Numbered from the stretch's first letter, positions 22,562 through 33,968 are shown. The stretch is DNA of 64,000 nt from Trichostrongylus colubriformis (GCA_963978905.1 OZ022259.1:44348727-44412726), one strand, 5' to 3'. Notes: generated from the sequence alone by a model not told the origin. Numbers and translations are program-made.

Positions 22562-23387
22562 AAAGTGCGTCTACGTCTTTTGAGCTTTTGTTATGTGGTA
22601 TTAGGAAATTTGTGCGTCTAGTCTTTCAGACTTTAATTCAAGTGGCGTATGGTTTCGGAGGAGCTCAGCCGTGATTTTTCGTCGACGTCTCGGGCAAACT
22701 TAGGGAGCCGAATTAGGAAAGATTTCTGCTCTCCTTTGATAGTACTTCTTTTACACCACCAGTCTCGTAGAGTTCTAGTTGAGCGTTTTCCTTCCGAATT
22801 TAATAGATTTACGATATACTGTATTATCCTTTGCATTTCCGAGCAAATTCACGTTATTAGGCATTGCGTTGGTTGATCGTTGATTGCTGATATATCCGTC
22901 CACCAAGGTACTCAGGACTTCCCGTTCGTTTAATTTGCTCGTTACCTTTTATTCTGTGCTGACAATTCGCCTTCCCCATGTCACTCGATTACAGCATAGC
23001 AATAACGTTCATAAGTATTTTGAGGCTAGTGAATGGAGCTTCATTGTTGGTAAAGCAATTCCTTGTACAAGTAGGGAGTTTGTACCAAGTTTAATCTGGT
23101 TGGACCACTCAATAATTCTCTGCCATGTGAAGGAGTACACTGCTCGATGAAACATTCAACAATGTTCCTCCGGTTCTCCTAAGTTGCGTAGCTTTTTCAT
23201 CAGAATATCAATGTTAACACGTTACCTAGAAATCTTTTATTACGCTGGGTCAATTACGTTCAGTAATATTCGATGGCTTCACATACTAGCAAATGACTTG
23301 AGATCACAATCAGCACCAATCTCGTTGCAACTGCCATCACCATATAGAGCACCGGTGCCTTAGATTCATTCTCGACTTCGGAGAGCA
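22562..23387. other. No feature recognised
   Basis: Short ORFs on both strands (22649-22876, 22633-22836, 22884-23150) show no recognisable domain. No repeat family or RNA seen. Confidence 0.35.
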
Positions 23388-23737
23388 ATGGAATGCATTG
23401 GCAAAGTGAGGGAAATTTTTAGGAACCATGTCCGCCCTGAAATGTATGCTGAAAATGAAGAGTTCGTCGACGATTTACCACAGCTCTTCCAGGATATGGC
23501 ACGCCTTTTGAATGCATTTTTTAGATTTCTTCAATTTCGTTTCAGACGCTGACTGACCGGATTTCCGGAGGTGAATGCTCATCAGATAGCTTCTCATATA
23601 TGGCAAACTCTCCCGTTTTGCGGCACCACATCTGGAACACGCTTGTAAGACGCTTTTATTTCACATTTTTATTTTAGGCTGTCCTACTGTTTCTTTCCCC
23701 GAAGTGTTTGCCCATTTTGCAACCAAGTGTTTCTTGA
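23388..23737 (+). CDS. Possible short gene or exon cluster, unknown product
   Basis: An ATG at 23388 opens a 54-codon frame rich in Glu, Asp and Phe (RPEMYAENEEFVDDLPQLF). Just past it, TTTCAG at 23540-23545 could be a splice acceptor for an open segment 23546-23644 (99 bp). That segment ends at a GTAAGA donor. A 33-bp AT-rich stretch ending TTTTAG precedes a last frame 23678-23737 (stop TGA). The phases of the last two segments agree. I cannot name the donor of the first exon, and a 33-bp intron is very short. Speculative. Confidence 0.25.
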
Positions 23738-23973
23738 ATTCTTTTCAACCCCTTTGTCACCTTACTTTCTTACTTCTAGACATCTTAACACATATTCATT
23801 CAACACGCACTCACGCAATCATTGGGTACTCGAGTATCAGAGTACAAAGTACAATCAACTCGAGTACGTTCCAAGCCTCAGCCTTCTGAGCTTGCTCAGA
23901 GCCTTTCAAAACCTTATCATCTGCTACAGCGATGAGCACATAGGAGAATACCTATCCCTCTATTACCTATTTA

Positions 23974-25955
23974 CCAGTTGAGCTATCGCACACTACTGCG
24001 AGAATAGAATCATGTACTGGGGAAATGGTCGATATTAACTTCTTGCTGAGCATTTACTTTCTACATGTTCGTGGTAGATATCAACCGGTATCGAAGAAGA
24101 CCATATTGCAACCTTTCGCAGTGTGGTGAGCGCACCGGAACTGTGCAATATGGTGAGCGCTAGCCAATTTGGTATCTCTACAAATACCTACCACTATCTG
24201 GAATTTCACGTAGTTCAGCAGTCGAGACATTCCATTGCTACTGATATCAGAGTACAAAGTACAATCAATTGCTGAGCCCTTTGTGCTCAAAGACAGTGAT
24301 AGGGGTATGTGGATAATTAGAACTGCTAAACTGGGTCATGCCAATGAAAGTTGGTGGTCTCAGAAGACTATGTGGCGACTCTCGCTTGTTTTATCCGAGC
24401 CCGCCCCAATTCTTCGATCCGAAACGCACCTTTTGTCAATGAAGGGCAAGAAGAGAGTCTAATTTTTCAGGTTTTTGTCCATTTCAATCCATTGTTTCTT
24501 TACTTTCGTACCATTGAGCAGCTAGACTTTCACACTTGATGGTTTCCATGTTAGCCCCAACTACCCCTATTACCGCCTCTAAGCTGTTGGGCAGCGATAA
24601 CCCAGTCACTTACTACTGTATACCGCACGGCTGTAGAAGCTTAGGCCACTTTACAGGGATCCACATGATTCAGCGGTCAATACCTTTTGTTACAATGTTA
24701 CCAACGATTCATGATCGAGAATGAAATGGGTATATGAACCGATCATTTAACTCTTTGGCTGAACGGCCACTCTTGGGAGTTGGGATAATCTAGGGATCGA
24801 TAGTTTAGGATTTCACTGCATCAACTGGTAGCAATTAGTCTTGCCATCATCTAGTTCTTACGCTTTGGTGATAGATCCATATGTCTTTTATCGATGCTTA
24901 CCGCATTTGTGAACATGCACCACTATTTGAGTTTTACAAAGTTTAGCGGTCGATACTCATTATTGTTGCTGGTATTGCATAGAGGATGGATCACTTGATT
25001 TGCTTCTTTCACAGTTAGATCGCAGTATCAAACGAGGTGCACCATCATTTGGAACGCTAGGCAGTTTAGCGGTCGATACCTCGGCAACTGATATCAGAAC
25101 ATATACGAAATATGTTCTCCCAGTGGCACTGAGCATCGGAAGCACTTACTATAGCAGTGGTATAGCAGCAGTAAGTGAAGTACTAGATTTCATTGCATCC
25201 TCTTCCTAATGGCTCTTATCAGAACCTGTAAGCCGTTAGTAGCTTCGAGAAGTCACCATTAAGTCCCCGTACTTTGCGTGCCTGTGAGTGTGAACATTCC
25301 ACTGTTAGCTAAAGAAGCAAAGTGGCTTTGGCGAGAGCCTTTTGATGCTCCTTATCGAATCTCATCAACAGTTATCAATTTGGATCACTCGCCAGTAATG
25401 TGCCCGTCTCACCACTCAAAACACCTATGACTGTTAGCGCTCTAGGATCAACGCGAAAGGTGGAAGGGATTTGGTGACTCTTTCCGTCCGACCCTACTTA
25501 TCGAAACTTATTAACCATTAACCATTTGGATCACCAACCACTAAAGTTCCCGTTGAGTAGAACGTTCGCAGAGTCGCACCCTAGGTACTCTCTTCGGTAA
25601 AAGCAGATAATCTGCTCGTGAGTGTCCGGGGAAAAACCGTTACGATAGATGCAGCGATCGGCGTTGGACTCTGGTGGGATACCAGAACACCCATTCCAAC
25701 TCCTAAAACACCTATGAGTGTCGGGGCTCTAGCATCAATCCGGAAAGCGAAACAAATATGATGACATTCGCCTTTCGAGGACTTATCAGCTCCTATCAGC
25801 TGCTATCGATTTCGGTCCACCACCGCTGGGATCCCCTTACCACCCCCTACATCACTTGTAAAATTCAGGACCCCTGCTTTTCTGCGACGTGAGATATTAA
25901 TTTCGGGTAAATACACACTCTAACAGACACTTTTAGCACTATACAAATGATAGGA
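23974..25955 (-). mobile_element. Helitron-like element copy 4 (full length, 1,982 bp)
   Basis: Minus orientation. 5' end TCCTATCATTTGTATAG at 25955 after a host A. The 3' hairpin region (CGCAGTAGTGTGCG) lies near 23984-24000, and CTGG at 23974-23977 is followed by a host T. In between are the CTGCGACGTGAGA box (25884), three diverged minisatellite units (25240-25800), the ATATGTTC block (25110) and two GGTCGATAC boxes (24950, 25070). A block at 24650-25000 is shared with copy 2. No ORF above 75 codons is convincing. This is the best reference copy for the family. Confidence 0.65.
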
Positions 25956-26530
25956 TTATTTTTCTTTCATTTGTTTTGTTTTGTTTATTCTTCATTACTT
26001 CTAAACAGCCTCACTACTGACGGCAGCGGGTCACGCAGCAGTCGTTTTCTGTGATCTTTAAATCAGGTCATCGAAGAAGTTTATACAAGATGTATGTAAA
26101 CCTGAGAGAAGCCAAGGAAGAACAGCTGGTCTTGTGTGAAACCGTCGACGCTCTCGAATTTTGCAGAATCTTTCAATTTTGCCGCGTACTTTTTGTAGGC
26201 CTGTGGAATAACAAACATATCATTATTCTTCGCCATTTTCTATTTTGGTTTGCGCTTGTCACTGAAGTACCATTAAGTGGAGGTTCAGGTGAGAACCTTC
26301 CGTGAAATGTACTTATTCATGTGAAAGTTAGGAATCGGTCGACATTGACCTGTACACCTTTTCATTACACAAGCTGCGCAGGCGCCATACAACTAGCAGC
26401 TCAGCATTCAGTCTACTTTTATTTTTCTCAGATCTTTGCTCATTCGCTTTGTTGCTGTTATTGTAAGCTAACATCATCAATAGTCCATAATAACTCCGTT
26501 GTACCAACTGTTCTTGTTTCTTCCTTCGTC
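25956..26530. other. No feature recognised
   Basis: T-rich stretch and short ORFs (26051-26305, 26321-26542) without domains. Confidence 0.35.
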
Positions 26531-26652
26531 AACAACAACTGACAAGGGCTGATAAAGAACGTCGGAACACGTGAATCACTAAATGAATTACGCTTTTTGG
26601 GTTGACGGCAGAACGGTGAAACTCATTTCATGTCAAGTGGCATGGGGGAGGT

Positions 26653-27008
26653 TGATCAAAAGTTAAAATGATGAGGGGCTGGTATTGACTTGCAATAGCG
26701 AACTTCACAAAATTTGTCTTGCACTTCAGATCGACAGTTAAGTGTTGGCACTCTAACTTCTCACGAGGGGTGGGTAGGCAATACCAAAGGGGGTGATTCA
26801 CAGAAGTAATGAGTGATTAAGGTGACAAGTGATGAAAGAGGGCAAGCAAAGCCAAATCCGTTCTGCTTTTTAGCTTGAAAGCGGAGAGTGCACACTCTTA
26901 GGTGCCAATTGGAGCGAAACTAGAAAATAAATTGTGGTTGACCGTTGAACCTCGTACTGATCAAAAGTTAGAATGATGAGGGGCTGGTAATGACTTGCAA
27001 TAGCGAAC
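26653..27008 (+). repeat. Direct repeat pair of about 52 bp, 304 bp apart
   Basis: 26653-26704 and 26957-27008 share GATCAAAAGTTA, then ATGATGAGGGGCTGGTA and GACTTGCAATAGCGAACT, with few changes. The sequence between carries a CCAAATCCGTTCTGCTTTT box like the Helitron-like minisatellite, so 26,530-27,060 is probably a decayed relative. Confidence 0.6.
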
Positions 27009-27060
27009 TCTCTGCGCAGCTGATAACCCTCTACGAAAGCCTGTTGACAGCCGATACCAG

Positions 27061-29387
27061 CTGATCAGCTGAGCTGAGCAGTCCGATATATGCTCACCAC
27101 TACACTAAGATCACTACTCCGAACCTTTAATAATCAACTGTCAGTGTCCCTATCCAGGTAGTGTGGGTAATAAAACGTTTTGCGCTGAACTACCTTGAGT
27201 TCAAAAAATTGATGGCTGTATAGAAAAATAAAAAGTGGTGAGCTACCAATTCATTAGATCAGAAACTAAGTTCCACTGTTTTTATTCGCTTTCTCTACAG
27301 AGTCTCACCTAGCCTGAGGCAGAGCATGATCATAAGTTTTCTGCACTACAAGATGTGCAAAATTCTTTTGTACAACTGAGTTTTTCCTTGTTGAAGCCTT
27401 TGAAATGTAGATTCCGGGATACAGAAAATAGACAAAGGTCTACCAAAACTACTAAAGAAATGACCTTTCACATATATCTAGCGCTCGATGTCAGGGTGAG
27501 AGCATACCTTCCACCCCAAAAAAAAACTCATGAATTGCACATGTTGGAGGGAGGGTCTAGGACACTGAGAAGTGCTCCAGAGGAGTGAAGCTGCAGAAAT
27601 GTACTAGTTTAGCACAGATTCACTAAGAATGGTGTGAGCCAGCTGAGAAAACTCCATTGACAAAGATTATAGATAAAGCTATATCCAATAGACAGAGCTA
27701 ATACATGCTCTTACGACATCGGGCAACATCCGCAAGATTATTCAGGACTGCTCTCTTCAGGATTGATCGGAAAGATTAGCAGAATCCATCGTACTCTTCG
27801 AATTCTGTGCCAAACGATTTTATTCCGTCTGCTCGATGCTTTTTCAAATGAAGTAGTTATACTCACTAATAACGAACCCTTGCGAAGCAGATCCTCTCAA
27901 CTTTTTCAAGTCCTTACAAGAAAAGTTGGGCGAAATGGCACCACACTGCAGTGAAGAGATAGCAGGTATCGTGGACTATTGTGGAAGGGTAAACATTAAT
28001 TTTCCAAGTAGAGGAGTCTGCGGGAATTGACCAGGGAAGAGTTTTATCTTCCAATGAACTATAGAAATGACGCCTTGATGGATCGATAGGGTACCAAATG
28101 CTAATCAAAAGTATCAAAACCAAAATCGAAAAATGCAGTTTCGATGCTAGCCAGGAGGGACTAATGTTTGAGTGGAATGACTCATCGTGGGCCACTCCGC
28201 CATCGAACAGGTTTACCCTGTATGCAGCATCGGGTGACCAGTGGAGTAGAAAAAGTTGACATCGAAAACAGTTAATGTCTGAGACTTCGTCATGGTATCA
28301 TTACGCGGACACAGAATAAAGGCTCATTTTCACTCGGTGATCTCACACAAGGTCAAGTGCTGGGAAAATTTATTTTTGATGCTCCTTTCCAAATTTTCTT
28401 TGTCGGGGTACTCCTTGGCACCTCTTGTTTCGTAGTCTATCGCTTTGACCTTTTTCAAGGTAATCCTTGAGCACGCCTTTACCGGTGAGTGGTTATAAAG
28501 AAATGCATCAATTTGGCTATGCACAGCACATCACATCATGGCGTGTGATTGTGCGATACTCCAACGATATCAAGTAGTCAGTACCAACCATTTTCAGATG
28601 ATTTCACCATGTCACTCGTGCAGTTTGTGCGATGGCCGAACAGGCTTTTCAGAAACAGAAGAGGAGGGTTGACCCCACCTTTTCCCGCTCGACAATCTTG
28701 AAAAGCTTTAAAAGGACAGCTCCAATCAACCAATTCTTGAAGACGAATGAGAATGAGTAAAAGAAAATTTTCCTAATAAGATAATTGTCCACAGTAGCTT
28801 ACACTGATCCTTACGATTTTTGCCCTCCGCTGTTCCCACAAAACTAACTTTGTATGCAGAGGCCATTTGAAACACAACACCACACGGTTTGTCGCCTTAT
28901 TGATTGGGCACAGTATAGACGTGACATTTAATGGAAAATTGTTACCCTAAACGCGATTTTCATTCCTTCGTTGTCAGCAATGTTTTCACCGAGGGTTAAT
29001 GTTCCATTCAAAGATATGTTGAATTTCGGGATCTAAAATATAGGCAACCATGAGTTGGATTACTGCTCTGGTGGTCGGGAGAGTAAGGAAAGACATATAG
29101 CGTAGAACGATAACATGTCTTTACATGCCTGAGCTAACAATATCTTACAGTTGATATGATAAATATTCCTCTATCGTGCAGCCCCTTCGTGTTTCATAGA
29201 CAGTTAAGTAGACTAGGGAGCGCTTCTCCGCCACATGCCACCAATTCTAAGAAGAGCGCGATGGCGAACACACATCAGTTGGACAATACCGCGTCCAGGT
29301 CTCGCATTCAGCCAAAGAATGGTTTCATTGCAATGAAGTTTAAGCGAAAGATTTTTGATCTGTTTTTTTTCACCGCAGTCACATTAA
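27061..29387. other. No gene recognised
   Basis: Short ORFs only (27355-27588, 27763-27954, 27914-28195 with one hydrophobic stretch, 28330-28524, 29156-29428). None has a domain I recognise. No RNA gene or complete element seen. Confidence 0.35.
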
Positions 29388-29552
29388 AAACCTATGAAGA
29401 ATCATTGCCGGCGAATCTATCAAAGTAAAAGGCAGTATAGGACCGTGAGTGAGCTGATGGAGGCGGTTATGATTGCTAGGGACAAGATCGATGAAGCAGC
29501 TATCGCTGACCTGGCTCGAAGCATACCGAATAAGATGTCAGAGCTATTTTGA
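29388..29552 (+). pseudogene. Tc1-like transposase C-terminal remnant
   Basis: Reads KPMKNHCRRIYQSKRQY, then TVSELMEAVMIARDKIDE and IADLARSIPNKMSELF before TGA. This is the C-terminal pattern of Tc1-type transposases: RRIY, a xVxELxxAI helix, then a SMPxRxxxV helix. The catalytic DDE part is not recoverable upstream. A TIR MITE lies just downstream. Confidence 0.55.
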
Positions 29553-29608
29553 GATTCTGGGAGACCCACTGTTTTTAGTTTAGGCTATATGCTTATGCTT
29601 CATGCTGC

Positions 29609-29737
29609 TTAGGCAGTGTTCATAGTTCACGATTCAGGCGATCACGCGATTCAGGCGGAAGGAAAAAGATACATATTGATTGGGTGATTCAGGCGATCAC
29701 GCGATCGCGTGGATCGTGAACTATGAACGCTGCCTAA
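29609..29737. mobile_element. 129-bp MITE with TTAGGCAG terminal inverted repeats
   Basis: Starts TTAGGCAGTGTTCATAGTTC and ends with the matching inverted sequence, ACTATGAACGCTGCCTAA. Near-perfect 25-bp arms have one mismatch. An internal GATTCAGGCGATCACGCG box occurs twice. A TA lies at each edge (29610-29611, 29735-29736), which suggests a TA target site. Confidence 0.8.
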
Positions 29738-30357
29738 TGCTTCAGTGTCCACATAATTTTGGTACAAATAATAGTATTCTCATTGATACAGAATCGTGAA
29801 ATCGCTCACAAAACTCTGTCAGATAAAGTATTATATCACCACATGCAAGGTATCTGAGTGTGAGAATCGGGTAATGCGGAAATGAGTCGTAGCTCCGTAG
29901 AAACAAAATTCAAGGAGTCCGCATATTATTTTAAGTACGGACTTATGAACTCCTACTCGCAGTCATTCGGCATTCTACGGTGTGTTGACGTCACCTGAGC
30001 ATCGGACAAGGTGGATGATGGTATAGAAGCGAAGGTTGTTAATGGAACGATACGGTCAGGGTAGAAAGACCCTTGTGTGGGCAAATAACTAAGTGAATGA
30101 AAACTTCTAACATTGTTTTGCAAGACTTTGAACAAGTCACAATCACGTCACCCATCAGATTAGGGGCAAAAGGCAGAGAACCAATGATGGGCCGCGTACT
30201 AAATAACAATAGACACCAAACTTTCATTGACTAATATCGCACAAGTGAATAAGTTTACTAGCATCAATAGCGATTCAATTGCGTTCTTCACCATCTTTCC
30301 TAGGAGACCTAAACAGTGCACTTTACGCACTAGGTACATCGTATAGCTGGTATTATA

Positions 30358-31575
30358 TTAGATTGTCCCTAAAGTCTTAAAGGATTTTTTCGATCATCAC
30401 TTTTTATTATTTTTCTTCCAACAAACAACAATCAGGCAACAACGTATTCACCATTGTTATCGACAACACTCTGCACTCTCATAGGTAAATCGATGATTCC
30501 CTCATCCCAGAACTCTGGGTTCTGAGAGTCGAGTCAGCGATCGCCTTTGCAAGCATGTCATATTCAGCGAATTTTCTCTTGGCCAGAAAGGATTCAAGGG
30601 GATGGGTGAGGTAATAGTCAGATGGGGCAATGTCTGGAGAGTATGGCGAGAGGGGCAGCACATCCCAGCCGAGCTCTTGTAGCTTGACTTAGGTACTTTT
30701 CGCTAAATGGGAGCGGGCGTTGTCATGGAGGAGGGTGACCGCAGACCTTCTCAGGTGCTTTTCTCGGACAGCGACGGTAAGCTGCTGGAGCTGGTGGGTG
30801 TATACGGAAGCGGGGACTGTCTTGCCTTGTGCCAGCACCTCTCGAAAAAGCATTCAGAAGCAGCAGAGAAGAATCTTTTTCAGATGGAGGTCGGACATGA
30901 GCTGCGTTGGCGGTTCGGCGTCACGTAGCAGCCGAAAGGCGCGGGGTGCGTTGGTAAGGTACATGTCAGCTATCATCGCCCGTAGCCAAATAGACGACAA
31001 AGTCGTTGCGATGCGGGCGGAGTAGGAGCGTGACACGGGCACTTTTGTGAGCATCCGTCAGGGCATGAGGTCCATCGCGACAGGACCTCCCGATAACCGG
31101 GCTTGTGAAGGCGGCGATTTACGGTTATGGGTGCTTGTCCATTACTCTCCGCCAGCTCGCGCATGGTGGTTTCAGGATTGACGTGAACGGCGGAGTGCAG
31201 CGTCTCGTCGTCGAATGCGTGTGGGCGTCCAGTGCGTGGCTTGTCTTCCATGTCAATCTCGCAGTTGATGAAGTTGATGAGCCAGCGGCGCACAGTCTCG
31301 TAGCTCACACATCCCTTGCTCAATGCAGTGTTGATGGAGTCGCAAGCTTCCGTCGCTTTGCTGCCCCAAGATCACTCACAGTAGATGACACCGCGTGTTG
31401 GGTGGGTATCGACTACGGACACTGTACTTGGTCCACGGAATCTGGTGGGTCGGTATATATTATACTGGAAAGCTTAGTGAACTTTCTACCATTTTCCTGA
31501 CGCCTAGACCTAGAAGTAAACAAGAGTTATTGATTTTTTTTGGAAAAATCCTACATGACCTTTGGGACAACCTAG
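30358..31575 (-). mobile_element. mariner transposon, near complete but dead
   Basis: 1,218 bp between TA dinucleotides at 30356 and 31576. Terminal inverted repeats match (TTAGATTGTCCCTAAAG left; CTAGGTTGTCCCAAAGG right, reversed). The minus strand carries a transposase in broken frames. Helix-turn-helix part at 31350-31150: SYETVRRWLINF, EDKPRTGRPHAFDDETL, MRELAESNG. First catalytic box LATGDDS near 31000. LLHDNARSHLAKST near 30720 and YSPDIAPSDYYL near 30640. Thirty-four residues separate the second and third Asp, the mariner D34D signature. Frameshifts near 31150 and 30900 and a stop after AKST inactivate it. Confidence 0.85.
30479..31350 (-). pseudogene. mariner transposase pseudogene
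   Basis: Transposase of the element at 30358-31575: DNA-binding helix-turn-helix domain followed by the DD34D catalytic domain that cuts and joins DNA at TA sites. It is readable in three frames with at least two frameshifts and one in-frame stop. All three Asp boxes are identifiable. It lacks a clear start codon; the N-terminal frame is open from about 31380. Confidence 0.75.
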
Positions 31576-31654
31576 TATATACCATTCACTTTGTATCCAA
31601 GTTCGACACTCCGTAAATCCTGGCATTGTGTTTATTTATATGAATTTCTTCTTG
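31576..31654. other. Spacer between mariner and Penelope-like element
   Basis: Begins with the right TA target duplication of the mariner. No other signal. Confidence 0.5.
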
Positions 31655-32565
31655 AAGCCGTAACCAAGATGCTAATCAACTTTATTCGGCTAACGTTTCG
31701 GCCTTGTCGCCTTCGTTAGAGCCCGGAAAGCCGAAGATAAATGCGATTTGTCCCTAAACACCATTTCAAAGTTATAAACAGTTCTACCTAGACGAGAAGA
31801 GTTTAGAAAAAATTTGCGAACCACTACCACAGTGGGACTTACCTGTGAGTACAACCAACTGTCGCTAAGACCACCGCTATTCTGATTTAGTGGGTGGCTT
31901 TAGATGACCCGACCTTCGGCATGAAGCCGACGTAGTTTGTTTAGGCCCACACAGGTTGAGAAATGGGGCAAGCTTGTTTGTTATGGCTATGCACTCATCT
32001 TTCCTATTCATTGTAGGGTTTTTGGCTTTAATCCAAAATGGCTCCAAAGTTTTGCGCGCTGGAGTCTGGGGTTAGCGTAACAGAATCCCTACAGTTACCT
32101 CAAACACCACATCCCCATGGCATTACAAGCGGTGAGCATCCAAAGTGATTTCAGGGCTCGATCTCTTTAGGTCATAGAGGTGCTCTTTGATTCTAGTGCA
32201 CAGAGGCAGCCCAGGTTCCCCAATCAGGTAGAGCACACCTGACTCCTGGCTGTCACCTTCTTGTCTATTACGACAGATCACACATTGAGAACACATGCGA
32301 TCACCTTTTCGCCTTCGTCGGCCCCATCACACGAATGCCTTCTCATGGGTTGTCCAAGAAAAATCAGCTCTTTTGTGGGGGGGGGGTAGCCATTCGCCTG
32401 CGCTCTCTTACGGTTTAGCTCCAAAGAATCTGCTTCCCCCCTGCGTGCGCGATGACATTTTTCCGGCCGTCCTTTATGATCGTCCGCTCAGTGTTCGAAG
32501 GGTGTGCCGGCCGGAAATGGACCATGATATTTTTGCTGCTAGGTTTCCTATACCAATTTGCAATC
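31655..32565 (-). pseudogene. Inverted Penelope-like arm with deleted YIG motif
   Basis: Minus-strand reading: TKWYRKP-like start near 32550, the Cys box CSQCVICRNRQEGDS near 32285, then GVLYLIGEPGLPLCTRIKEH and NRKDECIAITNKLAPFLNLC. Compared with the right arm about 27 bp are missing, which removes the SCEVCGDGYI part and so the YIG half of the endonuclease. The arm ends in a hammerhead-like terminus at 31688-31723. Confidence 0.75.
31688..31723 (-). ncRNA. Degenerate hammerhead motif, left arm
   Basis: Same layout as 33933-33968 on the minus strand, with intact stem I, stem II, GAA and ACGT. The core reads CTAACGA instead of CTGANGA, so the conserved G is A. Predicted inactive. Confidence 0.6.
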
Positions 32566-32589
32566 ATCTTTGTAACGGCGATGTAGAAT

Positions 32590-33800
32590 GATCAGTGATC
32601 AGTGTCATCAAGAAATGTCTGGATTGCTCTATATCCTGATGATGTGGGGAATATTACAAGCAGATCAGGGAGCTAGCGAAGAGTCGAGGGTTAGCTCATG
32701 CACTAGCCGTAGACTATATGTCCAAGATAGAACAGACCCTACTGGATCCTCGACCCTTTCTGTATCGCCGTTACATAAATGAGTGCTTCGTCGTCTGCTC
32801 GGTTCAGAATGAAATAGGCACGTGTTTCGACCTGTTCAACAACCAGACGGAGAACATCCAGTTTACTCGAGAGATGCCCAAGGACTAAAGGCTTCCTTTT
32901 CTAAACGTACAGGTGCAACTTGAACGTGGGTGGTGTGGAACAAAATGGTATAGGATACCTAGCAGCAAAAATATCATGGTCCATTTCCGGTGGGCACACC
33001 CTTTGAACACTGAGCGGACGATCATAAAGAACGGCCCGAAAAATGTATTGGGCATTCAGGAAAAAGCAGATTCTTTGGAGCTAGACCGTAAGATAGCGCA
33101 GGCGAATGGCTACCCCTCAACCACCAAAGAGCAGCCTTTTCCTGGATCACACATGAGAAGGCATTCGAGATATGGGGTCGAAGATGGCGAAAAGGTACCG
33201 CTCAGTATGCCATCAGCTCGACCGTTAGGAGGGCTTTACGCAGGTGTGGTCTCAACAATGCAGTCCGGGTGGTCGAAATTCCCCCAACGTCTTTGAGGCA
33301 ACAGCTAGTCCGGAACCGAGGCTGTGATCGCATGTGTGCAAGCTCTCATTGCGTGATCTGTCCCAATGAACGAGAAGGTGCCAGCTAGTAGTCAGGTGTG
33401 GTCTATCTGATATCTTGCGAAGTCTGTGGAGATGGGTATATTGGGGAAACGGGGCAGCCTCTGTGCACTAGAATCAGAGAGCACCTCGATGGCCTAAAGA
33501 GATCGAGGCCTGAGACCTCCTTGGGTGCTCACCGTTGCAATGCCATGGGGATGTGGAGTTTGAGGTAACTGTAGGGATTCTGTCACGCTAACCCCAGACT
33601 CCAGCGCGCAAAGCTTTGGAGGCATTTTGATTAACGCCAAAAATTCTAAAATGAATAGGAAGATGAGTGCATTGCCAGAACAAACGAGCTTGCCCCTTTT
33701 ACCAACCTGTGTGGGGTAAAAAACGCCATCGGCTTCATGCCGAAGGGTCGAGTCATCGGAAGTCACCCACCAGGTCAAAATAGCGGTGACTCAGCGACAG
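32590..33800 (+). pseudogene. Penelope-like RT and GIY-YIG endonuclease, 5' truncated
   Basis: RT part at about 32590-33296: YYKQIRELAKSRGLAHALA, YMSKIEQTLLDPRPFLYRRY, then YINECFVVC where the catalytic YIDD aspartates have become Asn and Glu (32772-32783). A stop breaks the frame before LPFLNVQ, followed by TKWYRIPSSKNI. Linker Cys box CDRMCASSHCVIC near 33330. GIY-YIG at 33395-33500: GVVYLISCEVCGDGYIGETG, then IREHLDGLKRSRP and LGAHR. Two adjacent stops precede it at 33384-33391. RT motif A and everything upstream are missing, cut at the junction with the inverted arm. Confidence 0.8.
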
Positions 33801-33932
33801 CCGGTTGTACTTACAGGTTATCCCCAATGTGGCTGTGGTTTGCGACTTTTTCCCAAACTCTTCCGGTCTAGGTAGAACTGTTGTGCAAGTTCGTGGTGTT
33901 TGAGGATGAATCGCACTTATCTTTTGCTCCCA

Positions 33933-33968
33933 GGCTCTGATGAAGGCGACAAGGCCGAAACGTTAGCC
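33933..33968 (+). ncRNA. Hammerhead ribozyme motif, right Penelope terminus
   Basis: Read 5' to 3': stem I strand GGCT (33933-33936), core CTGATGA (33937-33943), stem II GGC/GCC with loop GACAAG (33945-33956), core GAA followed by the self-complementary ACGT (33960-33963), cleavage-site T at 33964, then stem I strand AGCC (33965-33968) pairing with GGCT. All core bases of a hammerhead are intact. Stem III is only the palindromic ACGT, so activity would need a dimer. Hammerheads in Penelope-like terminal repeats are established knowledge. Confidence 0.7.

Noticed and set aside
23964..23990. tRNA-derived SINE based on the A-box match TAGCTCAACTGG
   Set aside because: No B box at the proper distance in any copy, and the position at the element's 3' end fits the Helitron terminus.
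29609..29737. PIF/Harbinger MITE with TTA duplication
   Set aside because: Left edge is TTA but right edge is TAA, so a 3-bp direct duplication does not hold; TA does.
33494..33778. Minus ORF 33494-33778 as a gene
   Set aside because: Antisense to the Penelope-like endonuclease tail; no family.
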